Shown piece by piece: positions 1 through 8,647 of a stretch of 43,906 nt of DNA; the first letter of the stretch is position 1; each line of letters begins with the position of its first letter. The translations under genes and the position numbers were made by a program. The stretch lies in assembly GCA_021582655.1 (NCBI GenBank), contig CP091135.1, forward strand, positions 1,617,611 through 1,661,516, read 5' to 3'. Source of the DNA: Nitrosomonas sp. Lineage in GTDB: Bacteria; Pseudomonadota; Gammaproteobacteria; Burkholderiales; Nitrosomonadaceae. Below the pieces are notes generated by a model. It did not search any database. It was not told where the DNA came from and saw only the letters and a program-made list of their open reading frames with translations.

Positions 1-805
1 GGGTCTGTCCGGCGGGGTCGATTCCGCGCTGACGCTGGCGATCGCCGTCGATGCACTGGGTGCGGACAAAGTCACTGCCGTGATGATGCCATCGCGATAC
101 ACGACGGATATCAGCCTGGCGGACGCCGGAGAAATGGCCGAATCATTGGGTATCAAGTACCATCAAGCGGATATTGAACCGTTGTTTGGACAATTTCTGG
201 CAACAACCGCCCAAGACTTCCAACTCACGGTCGATTCCGACACAGCCGGAACCGTACCGGAAAATCTGCAAGCACGTATTCGCGGTATTTTATTGATGGC
301 ACTATCGAATCACACCGGCTCGGTAGTGCTGACCACCAGCAACAAATCAGAAGTCGCGGTCGGCTATTGCACGTTGTACGGCGATATGGCAGGCGGCTTC
401 GCAGTGCTGAAGGACGTCAGTAAAACCTTGGTGTATCAACTGTGCGAATATCGCAATCAGGTCAATGATGTGATTCCGCACCGCATCCTGCGCCGCGCCC
501 CATCCGCCGAGTTGCGTGCGAACCAGACCGATCAGGACAGCCTGCCGCCTTATGACGTGTTGGATGCGATCATCGAAGCTTATGTCGAAAAAAATTGCAC
601 ACCGGCCGAAATCGTAGCGATGCACCACAATGCGGCGGATGTCGTCAAAGTTATCCGTCTGATTCACATGAGCGAATATAAACGCCGCCAATCGGCTCCC
701 GGTATCCGCATCACCCATTGCGACTTTGGCATTGCCTGGGATTACCCTGTCACATCCGGTTATCGATCCTGGTCCACACTCGGCATACCGCTGTATCCGG
801 TTTAG
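1..805 (+). CDS. nadE: NAD+ synthetase, 3' part (5' end outside window)
   Basis: Catalyses ATP-dependent amidation of deamido-NAD to NAD+, the last step of NAD synthesis, in the cytoplasm. The frame is open from base 2 and begins inside the PP-loop (SGGVDS at bases 8-25), the ATP pyrophosphatase motif. Downstream are family motifs TTSNKSEVAVGY, YGDMAGGF and KDVSKT, then the C-terminal segment with YKRRQ and a YPVTSGYR-like end. Any N-terminal glutaminase domain would lie outside the window. The last ~14 residues after YPVTSGYR do not look like the usual tail, so the end may be locally divergent or slightly frameshifted. hrpA follows after 35 bases on the same strand. Confidence 0.93.
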   Translation, partial: GLSGGVDSALTLAIAVDALGADKVTAVMMPSRYTTDISLADAGEMAESLGIKYHQADIEPLFGQFLATTAQDFQLTVDSDTAGTVPENLQARIRGILLMALSNHTGSVVLTTSNKSEVAVGYCTLYGDMAGGFAVLKDVSKTLVYQLCEYRNQVNDVIPHRILRRAPSAELRANQTDQDSLPPYDVLDAIIEAYVEKNCTPAEIVAMHHNAADVVKVIRLIHMSEYKRRQSAPGIRITHCDFGIAWDYPVTSGYRSWSTLGIPLYPV

Positions 806-840
806 CCGTAAATACCGATCGATTTCCCGCGCTTGCCCCC

Positions 841-3800
841 GTGTCAATAAAAACCAACCCCGATGTCATCCGCCGCCGGTTAAGCAGGCTTCCGAACCCA
901 ACGTATTGTGAAGACTTGCCGGTTCACGCGCGACGTGAGGAAATCCGTGCCGCGATCGCACAGCATCCGGTGGTCATTATCAGTGGTGAAACCGGCTCCG
1001 GCAAGACCACGCAAATCCCGAAAATCTGCCTGGAACTCAAGCGCGGTGTTGCCGGATTGATCGGTCACACCCAACCGCGCCGTATTGCGGCACGCACCGT
1101 CGCGGCTCGCATCGCCGCCGAACTGAACAATCCGCTCGGGCATGCGGTCGGATATAAAGTCCGGTTTACTGACAAAACCAGCCCGGATAGTTATATCAAA
1201 TTAATGACCGACGGCATCCTGCTCGCGGAAACGCAAAACGATCCGCTGCTCCAGGCCTACGACACACTGATCATCGATGAAGCCCACGAACGTAGCCTCA
1301 ACATTGACTTTCTACTCGGCTATCTTAAACAATTACTGCCCAAGCGCCCCGATCTGAAACTGATCGTCACCTCGGCCACCATCGATGCGCAGCGCTTTGC
1401 GCGTCACTTCGGCGATGCGCCGGTCATCGAAGTCACCGGCCGGTTATATCCGGTGGAAACCCGTTACCGCCCGACGATGGCCGATGACGAAGAAGACGGT
1501 GATTTGCAGCGCGCCATCGGCAATGCGATTGATGAATTGATCGCGCATGGATCCGGCGATATTCTGGTTTTTCTTCCCGGCGAACGTGAAATCCGCGAAA
1601 CCGCGGAAACATTGCGCAAACATCAGTTCGGCCACAGTCATGGCGGCATTGCGGGAATCGATATTCTGCCGCTGTTTGCCCGATTGTCATTTGCCGAACA
1701 AGAACGGGTATTCCGGATCGACAGCAACCGCCGCCGCATCGTATTGGCGACCAACGTCGCCGAAACCTCGTTGACGGTGCCCGGCATTCACTACGTCATC
1801 GATACCGGCCTGGCGCGTTTGAATCGCTACAGTTATCGCAACAAAGTTGAGCAATTGCTGGTGGAAAAAATTTCGCGTGCATCCGCGAATCAACGTACCG
1901 GCCGCTGTGGTCGTATCGCCAGCGGTGTTTGTATCCGGCTGTATTCGGAAGCGGACTATCAGGCACGCGCCGAATTCACCGATCCGGAAATTCTGCGCTC
2001 GTCGCTGGCATCGGTGATTTTGCGCATGCAAGCGCTGAAAATCGGCGATGTGGAATATTTTCCATTCCTGGATCCTCCCGCACCGCGCATGATCGCCGAC
2101 GGTTATCAACTGTTGGCGGAATTAGGCGCAATCGATGACAATCGGCAGTTGACCCCGATCGGCTCGCAGTTGGCCAGATTCCCGATCGATCCGAGAACTG
2201 CGCGCATGATCCTGGCCGCCAAGCAGGAAAACTGCTTGCACGAAATCCTGATTATCGCCGCTGCGCTAAGCTTGCAAGATCCGCGTGACCGTCCTTTCGA
2301 ACATCAAGCGGCTGCCGACGCCAAGCATGCACGTTTTAACGATGCGCGATCGGATTTTTTATCGTTCCTGGCGGTATGGAATTTCTTTGACGACTTGCTC
2401 AAGCACAAGAAATCGACACGTAAACTGATCGAGCAATGCCGCGAAAATTTCCTGTCGCACCGGCGCCTGCGCGAATGGCGCGAAATCCACGGGCAATTGC
2501 ACGTGTTGATCACGGAATTGGGCCTGAAACCCAATCAAATCCCCGCAGGATATGACGAAATTCACCGTGCGCTATTGGCCGGCTTACTTGGCAATATCGG
2601 CTTTAAGACGGAAAAAGAAGGCGAATATCTGGGTGCTCGGGGCATCAAATTTGCAATTTTCCCAGGCTCGGTGTTGAAAAAAGGGAAAGTGAAATGGATG
2701 GTCGCGGCGGAATTGGTCGAAACCAGTAAATTGTACGCACGCTGTGCCGCCAGCATCGAACCGTTATGGCTGGAGCGGATTGCCGGAAATTTGTGCAGGA
2801 AACATTACTTCGATCCACACTGGAGTAAAAAGCAGGCACAAGTAACGGCGTATGAGCAAGTATCGCTGTACGGATTAATCATCGTACCGAAACGCCCGGT
2901 GCATTATGGTCCGATCAATCCGGATGAGGCACGGAAAATTTTCATTCGCTCCGCGTTGGCAGCGGGTGAATTCGTCACTCAAGCGCCCTTTTTTACACAC
3001 AATCAGACGCTGATCCGGGAAATCGAGGAATTAGAACATAAATCACGGCGCCAGGATGTACTGGTCGACGAACAGGAGATTTTCAGTTTTTACGACGCGA
3101 TTATTCCGGAAAGAATCTTCAACGGTGCCGGCTTCGAAAAATGGCGCAAACAAGCCGAACTGCAAAACCCTCGCCTGCTTTATTTACAACGGGAATGGTT
3201 GATGCGCCATCAAGCCGGCCACATCACCGAAGTGCAATTCCCGGAATACCTGGTGTTGCCGAATGGCGACCGACTGCCCTTGCGCTACCGCTTTGAACCC
3301 GGCCATGCCATGGACGGTGTTACGGTTCAGGTACCATTGCCGCTGCTCAATCGACTGGATGGCAAACTGCTCGATTACCTGGTACCCGGATTGATTCGCG
3401 AGAAAATCACCTGGTATCTGAAATCGCTGCCGAAGCAAATCCGCCGCCTACTGGTGCCGCTCCCCGGATCCGTCACCGAATTCCTGGACGACCGGGGAAG
3501 ATTGCAGCAATCCGTTACGCTGCAAGAAATGCTGATGCGATTTATTCTGAGAAAGACTACGCTCGCGGTGCCTGCCGATACTTGGCAATCCGGTGATGTG
3601 CCTGCACACTTGTGCATGAACATCCAAGTCGTCGATGATAACGGTAATGAGTTGGCGATGAGTCGAAATCCCGCCGAGTTGCAGCTGCAGTTCGGCAAAG
3701 CGGCGCAAATGACGTTTGCAAGGCGCGATCACCATGATGAAAAAACCGCTATTGAACGTGACCGAATCACTTGCTGGGATTTCGGCGATTTGCCGGAAAC

Positions 3801-4611
3801 GGTGACCTTTCAGCGCCAGCACCAGTCACTCACCGGCTATCCGGCATTGGTCGATACCGACGACAGTGTGGCGATCCGGCTGTTCGACACGCCGCCGGCC
3901 GCTTTCCAGGCAATGCGCCTCGGTGTCACACGATTATTGTGCTTGGCGCTCAAAGAGCAACTTAGACAGCTGGAAAGAAACCTCCCGGGATTGGCGCAAG
4001 CCGCAATGCAGCTTGCCGCGCGCATCAATCCCGGCGACCTGAAACGCGATATGCTGGATGCCATTATTCAGCGCGCCATGTTGGATGACGATCCGTTACC
4101 ACGCACCGAGCCGGCTTTCAAGGCGCAAATTGAGCGTGCCAGAAACCGCCTGCCCGAGGTAACCGCCGCCACGGCGAAATTGATGCAACAAATCGGTGCG
4201 GAATATCAAGCCTTAGCCGGAAAACTCGCCACAATTCGTATCGATCGCGTTAAGCATTCGGTGAAGAACCAATTGGATCACTTGATTCATAAAGGATTTC
4301 TGAACGATACTCCCTGGATCAGACTGTCACATTTTCCGCGTTATCTGAAGGGGGTATCGATGCGACTGAACAAGCTTGCAACCAACCCGATGCGTGACGA
4401 ACAAAACAGCCGGGAAATCGATGCGCTATGGCAGCAATATTCTCAACGCCTGGAAAAGCATCAGAAAACCGGTTTACACGATGTTAATCTGGAAGAATTC
4501 CGCTGGCAAATCGAAGAATTACGCATTTCATTATACGCAGAAGAATTAAAAACCCCTTTCCCGGTTTCGATTAAACGATTACAGAAACTTTGGGAGAAAG
4601 TGGATACTTAA
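841..4611 (+). CDS. hrpA: ATP-dependent RNA helicase HrpA
   Basis: DEAH-box RNA helicase of the HrpA family, about 1256 residues, matching the long bacterial form. Walker A GETGSGKT is at residues 49-56, DEAH at 146-149, then SAT (motif III), and QRTGRCGR (motif VI) in the second RecA domain. The rest is the helicase-associated region, OB fold and the long DUF3418 C-terminal domain. The frame is open further upstream to an ATG at 718, but that lies inside nadE; I prefer GTG at 841, which gives the usual N-terminus, though no strong Shine-Dalgarno is visible. In E. coli HrpA rescues stalled ribosomes; the same role here is inferred. A dispersed repeat begins at its stop codon. Confidence 0.93.
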   Translation: MSIKTNPDVIRRRLSRLPNPTYCEDLPVHARREEIRAAIAQHPVVIISGETGSGKTTQIPKICLELKRGVAGLIGHTQPRRIAARTVAARIAAELNNPLGHAVGYKVRFTDKTSPDSYIKLMTDGILLAETQNDPLLQAYDTLIIDEAHERSLNIDFLLGYLKQLLPKRPDLKLIVTSATIDAQRFARHFGDAPVIEVTGRLYPVETRYRPTMADDEEDGDLQRAIGNAIDELIAHGSGDILVFLPGEREIRETAETLRKHQFGHSHGGIAGIDILPLFARLSFAEQERVFRIDSNRRRIVLATNVAETSLTVPGIHYVIDTGLARLNRYSYRNKVEQLLVEKISRASANQRTGRCGRIASGVCIRLYSEADYQARAEFTDPEILRSSLASVILRMQALKIGDVEYFPFLDPPAPRMIADGYQLLAELGAIDDNRQLTPIGSQLARFPIDPRTARMILAAKQENCLHEILIIAAALSLQDPRDRPFEHQAAADAKHARFNDARSDFLSFLAVWNFFDDLLKHKKSTRKLIEQCRENFLSHRRLREWREIHGQLHVLITELGLKPNQIPAGYDEIHRALLAGLLGNIGFKTEKEGEYLGARGIKFAIFPGSVLKKGKVKWMVAAELVETSKLYARCAASIEPLWLERIAGNLCRKHYFDPHWSKKQAQVTAYEQVSLYGLIIVPKRPVHYGPINPDEARKIFIRSALAAGEFVTQAPFFTHNQTLIREIEELEHKSRRQDVLVDEQEIFSFYDAIIPERIFNGAGFEKWRKQAELQNPRLLYLQREWLMRHQAGHITEVQFPEYLVLPNGDRLPLRYRFEPGHAMDGVTVQVPLPLLNRLDGKLLDYLVPGLIREKITWYLKSLPKQIRRLLVPLPGSVTEFLDDRGRLQQSVTLQEMLMRFILRKTTLAVPADTWQSGDVPAHLCMNIQVVDDNGNELAMSRNPAELQLQFGKAAQMTFARRDHHDEKTAIERDRITCWDFGDLPETVTFQRQHQSLTGYPALVDTDDSVAIRLFDTPPAAFQAMRLGVTRLLCLALKEQLRQLERNLPGLAQAAMQLAARINPGDLKRDMLDAIIQRAMLDDDPLPRTEPAFKAQIERARNRLPEVTAATAKLMQQIGAEYQALAGKLATIRIDRVKHSVKNQLDHLIHKGFLNDTPWIRLSHFPRYLKGVSMRLNKLATNPMRDEQNSREIDALWQQYSQRLEKHQKTGLHDVNLEEFRWQIEELRISLYAEELKTPFPVSIKRLQKLWEKVDT

Positions 4612-4673
4612 ACGCTGATTAATTCGGTAAACGAGATCAAGCGCGAAATACACGGAATACAACGACCAAGGGC
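4611..4673 (-). repeat. partial copy (one end) of a dispersed MITE-like repeat
   Basis: From the last base of the hrpA stop, about 57 bases match the reverse complement of the right half of the complete element at 35270-35415, with roughly 9 mismatches by eye. It starts with the terminal CTGATTAATTCG and ends near CAACGACC. The other half of the element is absent; a different inverted-repeat sequence follows immediately. Confidence 0.7.
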
Positions 4674-4675
4674 AT

Positions 4676-4783
4676 ATCATTCCATTTCAAAATCAAACAT
4701 GGCACGAAGGCGAGCCGTAAACCGTATCAATAATACGGCAAAGGGAAGTCGACAAAGCCAGATTCGATTGAGAAATGGAATAA
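4676..4783. repeat. second small inverted-repeat element (about 108 bp)
   Basis: Non-coding stretch bounded by inverted ends: ATCATTCCATTTC on the left (from 4676-4677) and its complement GAAATGGAATAAT on the right (to 4783), 12 of 13 matching, with weaker similarity continuing inward. An internal hairpin CCGTAT/ATACGG lies at 4722-4738. Size and structure suggest a non-autonomous element or a folded intergenic repeat. No second copy is seen in the window. Confidence 0.5.
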
Positions 4784-4816
4784 TTTTACGGTAACCCACA
4801 TTACACTGACGATTCG

Positions 4817-5248
4817 ATGAGATTATGGTCGATACACCCCCAATACCTGGACGCTAAGGGCCTGGTCGCACTTTGGCGTGAAAGCTTGCTGGCGCAGCAA
4901 GTTTTGCAGGGAAAAACGCGCGGTTACAAAAATCACCCGCAGCTCACCCGGTTTTACAGCACAGACAACCCTGTGGCGGCGATTTCCTGCTATTTACGTT
5001 TCATCGCCGATGAAGCAAAAAAACGAAACTACCGTTTCGATGCCACCAAAATTTCCAATACGGATCTTATTCACCCACTTGACGTAACCCACGGGCAGAT
5101 ACGCTACGAATTCAGTCATTTACTTAGTAAGTTGGCACTAAGAGACCCGATTCTATACCGCAAGCTGCATGATGCCGCCGAGATAGAACCGCACCCGCTA
5201 TTTCGCATCGTTACGGGTGATATCGAACGCTGGGAAATCGTTTCCTAA
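4817..5248 (+). CDS. pyrimidine dimer DNA glycosylase family protein
   Basis: 143 residues beginning MRLWSIHPQYLD, with GYKNHPQLTRF and a HPLFRIVTGDIERWE ending. This is the bacterial family related to T4 endonuclease V (Pyr_excise), which cleaves the glycosylic bond at UV-induced pyrimidine dimers. The N-terminal Arg/Trp/His-Pro segment and the YKNHPQ motif are the hallmarks. It stands alone, about 200 bases after hrpA and separated from it by two small repeats, with no obvious operon partner. Assignment is by family resemblance; DNA repair activity in this organism is inferred. Confidence 0.8.
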   Translation: MRLWSIHPQYLDAKGLVALWRESLLAQQVLQGKTRGYKNHPQLTRFYSTDNPVAAISCYLRFIADEAKKRNYRFDATKISNTDLIHPLDVTHGQIRYEFSHLLSKLALRDPILYRKLHDAAEIEPHPLFRIVTGDIERWEIVS

Positions 5249-5460
5249 GCACGCCGAACCTCCTCGATTCCAGTATCTGCAAAACAATCCCGCGCTTAGC
5301 GCCTGTTTTTGCTTCACATCGATTGCTTCCAACGCTTCTCGGTTGCCTGCCAAGACAAATTTTGCGTACCACCTTTTCAATTCAACAATTTTCCTGATTA
5401 ACTATCAGAAAACAAAGGCGACATCCAGTAATCCGCAATGCTCCGTATCAATGCAAATGC

Positions 5461-6861
5461 TCAAAATCCGGCAGTCATCGCATCAGGTAAAAAGTCACCG
5501 ACTGTTCCTACCAAAGTAATTGATTGTCCGTCATAGAAATAAATATTGCCGTTTTGCTCGCCCAACGCGTTGCCGCTTTCATAGAGGCGTGCATAGTAAC
5601 CGGATATCTCGATTGATTCTTGACGACCGGGAAACAGATCCGAAAAAGCGCTTTCCGCCCAATTAAATAATCGGTCCGCCACCGGTAGTGCAGACGGATC
5701 AGACCATGCAACGTTAGTACCTGCGGCGTCGAAACGTTGTGCATATATTCCGAATCCATCGCCATCCTGACCATCCGAAGTCCAAATCACCGCGAACCCG
5801 CCGTCCTGGAGCGCTATAGCTTTGGGTTCAAATTGATTGCCGGTGTTATAGGCGTTAACTCGAAACTCTTCGCCCTGCTTTACCCCGTCAGCGTCAAAAC
5901 GCTGTGCATATATCCCATATAAATCGCCATCCTGCCCTTCTGACATCCAGATGACGACAAAACTGCCGTTCTGAAGCGCGGTTACGGTCGGCTGGCTTTG
6001 ATTACCGGCCGTCGTGGTGTTGACGAGGAACTCCCCGCCTTGCTTGTCGCCGCCGGCATCAAAACGTTGTGCGTAGATTCCTTCGCCTTCTCCATCCTGG
6101 CCGTCCGATACCCAGCTTATGACAAAACCGCCATCTTGCAGGACTGCAATAGCCGGATCACCCTGATTACCGGAAAAATGCGTGTTGACGGAAAATTCTC
6201 CATTCAGCTTCTCGCCACCGGCGCCGAAGCGCTGCGCATAGATGCCCTCACCCTCGCCATCCTGACTGTCCGATACCCAGCTTATAACAAAACCACCGCC
6301 TTGCAGGGCGGCAATAACTGGCGCACCCTGATTGCCGGCAAAATGCGTATTGACGGGAAACTCCCCGCCTTGCCCTTCACCCAGGGCATCGAAGCGCTGC
6401 GCATAAATCCCGCCATCCTCACCATCCTGGCCTGCCGATACCCAGCTCACCACAAACCCGCCGGGTTGGAGCGATGCCATTACCGGGAGCGTTTGGTAAT
6501 CAGCGGTATACGTGTTGGCGCGAAATGCTTCGCCTTGCTTGCTACCGGCACTATCGAAGCGCTGTGCGTATATGCCCCCCCCATCACCGTCTTGCTCGAA
6601 TGACTCCCAACCCACCACGAAACCACCGTCTTGGAGTGCAGTGATCACCGATATTTCCTGAAAGCCGACTGTATAAGAATTAATAATAAATTCATTGCCT
6701 TGCTTGCTACCATTGGTGGCAAAGCGCTGCGCATAAACACCACCACCATCCTGGCCGTAGGATTCCCAACTGATAACAAAATCACCATCGGTAAGCACGG
6801 CAATGGCCGGCCACATTTGATCGCCGCTTGTTGTGGTATTGATTAGTGTGTCTGCAATCAT
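5461..6861 (-). CDS. surface/secreted-type protein with seven 55-residue repeats
   Basis: 466 residues. Most of the chain is seven tandem repeats of about 55 residues, each with a core like NTHFAGNQ, ALQDGGFVISW, S.GQDG and GIYAQRFDA.G. The spacing and the Trp/Tyr/Gly pattern suggest beta blades, and the GQDG turns could bind calcium, but neither is proven. After the repeats (residues about 380-466) comes a different domain with LFNWAE, LFPG, GYYARLY and IYFYDGQ, a C-terminal module I recall from betaproteobacterial repeat proteins. There is no N-terminal signal peptide, so any export would need a C-terminal or other route. Function unknown; an adhesin or extracellular matrix protein is an inference. 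Confidence 0.75.
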   Translation of the reverse strand: MIADTLINTTTSGDQMWPAIAVLTDGDFVISWESYGQDGGGVYAQRFATNGSKQGNEFIINSYTVGFQEISVITALQDGGFVVGWESFEQDGDGGGIYAQRFDSAGSKQGEAFRANTYTADYQTLPVMASLQPGGFVVSWVSAGQDGEDGGIYAQRFDALGEGQGGEFPVNTHFAGNQGAPVIAALQGGGFVISWVSDSQDGEGEGIYAQRFGAGGEKLNGEFSVNTHFSGNQGDPAIAVLQDGGFVISWVSDGQDGEGEGIYAQRFDAGGDKQGGEFLVNTTTAGNQSQPTVTALQNGSFVVIWMSEGQDGDLYGIYAQRFDADGVKQGEEFRVNAYNTGNQFEPKAIALQDGGFAVIWTSDGQDGDGFGIYAQRFDAAGTNVAWSDPSALPVADRLFNWAESAFSDLFPGRQESIEISGYYARLYESGNALGEQNGNIYFYDGQSITLVGTVGDFLPDAMTAGF

Positions 6862-6989
6862 AAATTTCCTTTTTTACATTAGTCGTCGTGCGTCTTTACA
6901 GCATGATTATTTGACCATCGAATTAAATTTCGGCAAGCTAACCCACCTCAACAGCCCCCGAATCGTGAATCTTCAGACAGGAGAACAAA

Positions 6990-7373
6990 GTGGCCATCAC
7001 ACTCAATCACACCATCGTACCGTGCTTCGACAAAGCCGAATCGGCAAAATTTTATTGTCGCGTGTTTGGCTTCGAATACGTCGGCGTATTTTCGCACTTC
7101 ATCGTAGTGCGGGTTAACGATACCTTGTGCTTGGATTTCGATAATCAAACGCAATTCTCAACGACCCATTATGCTTTCAAGGCTTCCGAGCCGGAATTCG
7201 ATCAATTTTTTGCACGCCTGCTTACCGAACGCATTCCGTACGGCAGCGGCCCCAATCAGTCGAACGACGGTGCAATCAATCGACATTACGGCGGACGCGG
7301 TGTTTATTTTCGTGATCCGAACGGGCATTTACTGGAGATGCTGACTGCGGATTACGTCATTCCGCCGCAATGA
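6990..7373 (+). CDS. VOC-fold (glyoxalase/bleomycin-resistance type) protein
   Basis: 127 residues forming one vicinal-oxygen-chelate domain. It starts with LNHTIVP, contains KAESAKFYCRVFGFE, and ends with RGVYFRDPNGHLLEML, whose Glu is the usual metal ligand. His near the N-terminus supplies another ligand. The start is GTG at 6990, supported by AGGAG at 6979-6983 with six-base spacing. Substrate cannot be told from the sequence; members include dioxygenases, lyases and drug-binding proteins. It is divergent from the repeat protein and not clearly part of an operon. Confidence 0.85.
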   Translation: MAITLNHTIVPCFDKAESAKFYCRVFGFEYVGVFSHFIVVRVNDTLCLDFDNQTQFSTTHYAFKASEPEFDQFFARLLTERIPYGSGPNQSNDGAINRHYGGRGVYFRDPNGHLLEMLTADYVIPPQ

Positions 7374-7473
7374 TTGGCACTCACCGACAACATCAACTCC
7401 CAATCGCTAAATACCAAGAGAAAGGCGGGCCGGTCGCGTCAAAGGCACTGGTTTTGCCATGAACACCCTACAC

Positions 7474-7659
7474 TCACTCGCGCTTCGGCGATTCAGGCTG
7501 CGGTTGCTGCTTTTTCCAGCGATCGTAACAATCAAGGCCGCAGTAATACACAATATAATCGGTCGCCTTGACACTCGTCGCTTCGGAGATCGGTATCTCT
7601 TTAAAACAAACCTCGCACGCCACTTTATCCGGTTCAATGATTTTTTTCTGATCAATCAT
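7474..7659 (-). CDS. DUF3330-type small Cys-containing protein
   Basis: 61 residues starting MIDQKKIIEPDK, with ACEVCFKEIP and a later YYCGLDCYDRW, i.e. two CxxC-like pairs (CEVC and CGLDC) that could bind a metal. This matches DUF3330 proteins, which are small and of unknown role. The start ATG at 7659 is fixed by a very strong Shine-Dalgarno (AGGAGGTG on the minus strand at 7666-7673). It lies 46 bases downstream of the Gly/Tyr-rich protein gene on the same strand and may be co-transcribed with it. Confidence 0.75.
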   Translation of the reverse strand: MIDQKKIIEPDKVACEVCFKEIPISEATSVKATDYIVYYCGLDCYDRWKKQQPQPESPKRE

Positions 7660-7705
7660 TTTGACACCTCCTGAAAATTTATCCGATCGAATCGGCGACT
7701 CCACG

Positions 7706-8119
7706 TCATTGTCCGGACGGTTGGGGCGCAACTTGCATCCAGCCGCCCGGGCAATCCCTGACATACGGGTAATATCCATCCGCATCACGGCAATAATACC
7801 AATAATTGGCTTGCGGTTGCGCAAGCTGAGCGTCCTGCCGCTGGATATAGACGGGTGGCGTTGTTGGCACGATGATCGTTTGCGGGTATGAATATAAGGG
7901 CGAATGATAGTAATAATAAGGATAACCGTAGCCGCCGAATCCGTACCGACCGATGCCATAGCCACCATAACCGTAGCTGCCGTAAGATCCCGGTCCGTAA
8001 TAACCGAATCCTCCGATACTGAAGCGACTATGCCCATGCGCCCATGCGACTTGACCAGTTACGGCAACCATAACAACCATAAGAGCGATTGCCGGGAAGA
8101 TGCGTTGAATATATCGCAT
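7706..8119 (-). CDS. secreted Gly/Tyr-rich protein with conserved CPGGW tail
   Basis: 137 residues. A signal peptide (MRYIQRIFPAIALMV...VAWA) is followed by HGHSRFS, a low-complexity stretch of Gly/Tyr/Ser (about residues 30-65), a Pro-rich linker, and a conserved C-terminal motif with YYCRDADGYYP, VRDCPGGW and VAPQP. The same tail occurs in many small proteobacterial exported proteins of unknown role. The two Cys could form a disulphide in the periplasm. The start at 8119 has a GAGGT site (8125-8129, minus strand) five bases away; an earlier in-frame start exists but would place residues before the signal peptide. Confidence 0.75.
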   Translation of the reverse strand: MRYIQRIFPAIALMVVMVAVTGQVAWAHGHSRFSIGGFGYYGPGSYGSYGYGGYGIGRYGFGGYGYPYYYYHSPLYSYPQTIIVPTTPPVYIQRQDAQLAQPQANYWYYCRDADGYYPYVRDCPGGWMQVAPQPSGQ

Positions 8120-8233
8120 AAGATACCTCACTGACTGAGTATATGATGCAAGATTATCATCAAGCCGCAGAAATTCGCTACCCGCTGAATGGCTTACCAA
8201 GCTGCAAACAACCTGCATTGCCGCTGTGATGCC

Positions 8234-8268
8234 AAGCGCTGATTAATCGGCCGCACGAACGAATCACT
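8234..8268 (+). repeat. solo left end of the dispersed MITE-like repeat
   Basis: About 35 bases starting AAGCGCTGATTAATC align with the left end of the element at 35270-35415, with 28 of 35 matching and all differences being transitions. The rest of the element is not recognisable downstream. Confidence 0.6.
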
Positions 8269-8321
8269 TTTTTACCTTGTTTCCGCCTAGCATCGGTCAC
8301 TTCGATTTTTTTATCACCTTA

Positions 8322-8522
8322 TCACTTACGCAGCCACCACAGAACCAGCGTCAATACCACGGAAATGACCAAACCGGTCATCAGCGGAAAATGGAAGCTG
8401 AAATGTTCACGTTCGATATGAATATCACCAGGCAAGCGACCTGGCGGCAGTTGTGACAACCAGGGCCACAACAGACCGAGTACGAACAAAAGGATTCCTA
8501 GTGTGATCAGTAATTGCTGCAT
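8322..8522 (-). CDS. DUF2905 family small membrane protein
   Basis: 66 residues: an N-terminal membrane helix (LLITLGILLFVLGLLW), a short loop with LPPGRLPGDI, and a second helix (LMTGLVISVVLTLVLWWL). The LPGDI motif between two helices is typical of DUF2905, a small inner-membrane protein with no known function. I chose ATG at 8522 because GGAT lies about five bases upstream; two further in-frame ATGs upstream are possible. Confidence 0.8.
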   Translation of the reverse strand: MQQLLITLGILLFVLGLLWPWLSQLPPGRLPGDIHIEREHFSFHFPLMTGLVISVVLTLVLWWLRK

Positions 8523-8647
8523 AATCATCCGGTTTGTTGATGAAAACATGCTATCCGACGGCATTAATTGCCCGATGCAGATATTTTACCTTCGCAATCT
8601 CAACACGTGCCTCCATACCGATTTGAGTTTGTTGCAGCATGCCTCGC

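Noticed and set aside
347-847. 166-codon minus-strand frame over nadE
   Set aside because: Antisense to nadE with no recognisable domain.
5198-5380. 60-codon minus-strand frame starting RWYAKFVLAGNREALEAID
   Set aside because: The first half looks protein-like, but the frame starts with TTG, has no ribosome site and runs into the glycosylase gene on the other strand. No family recognised.
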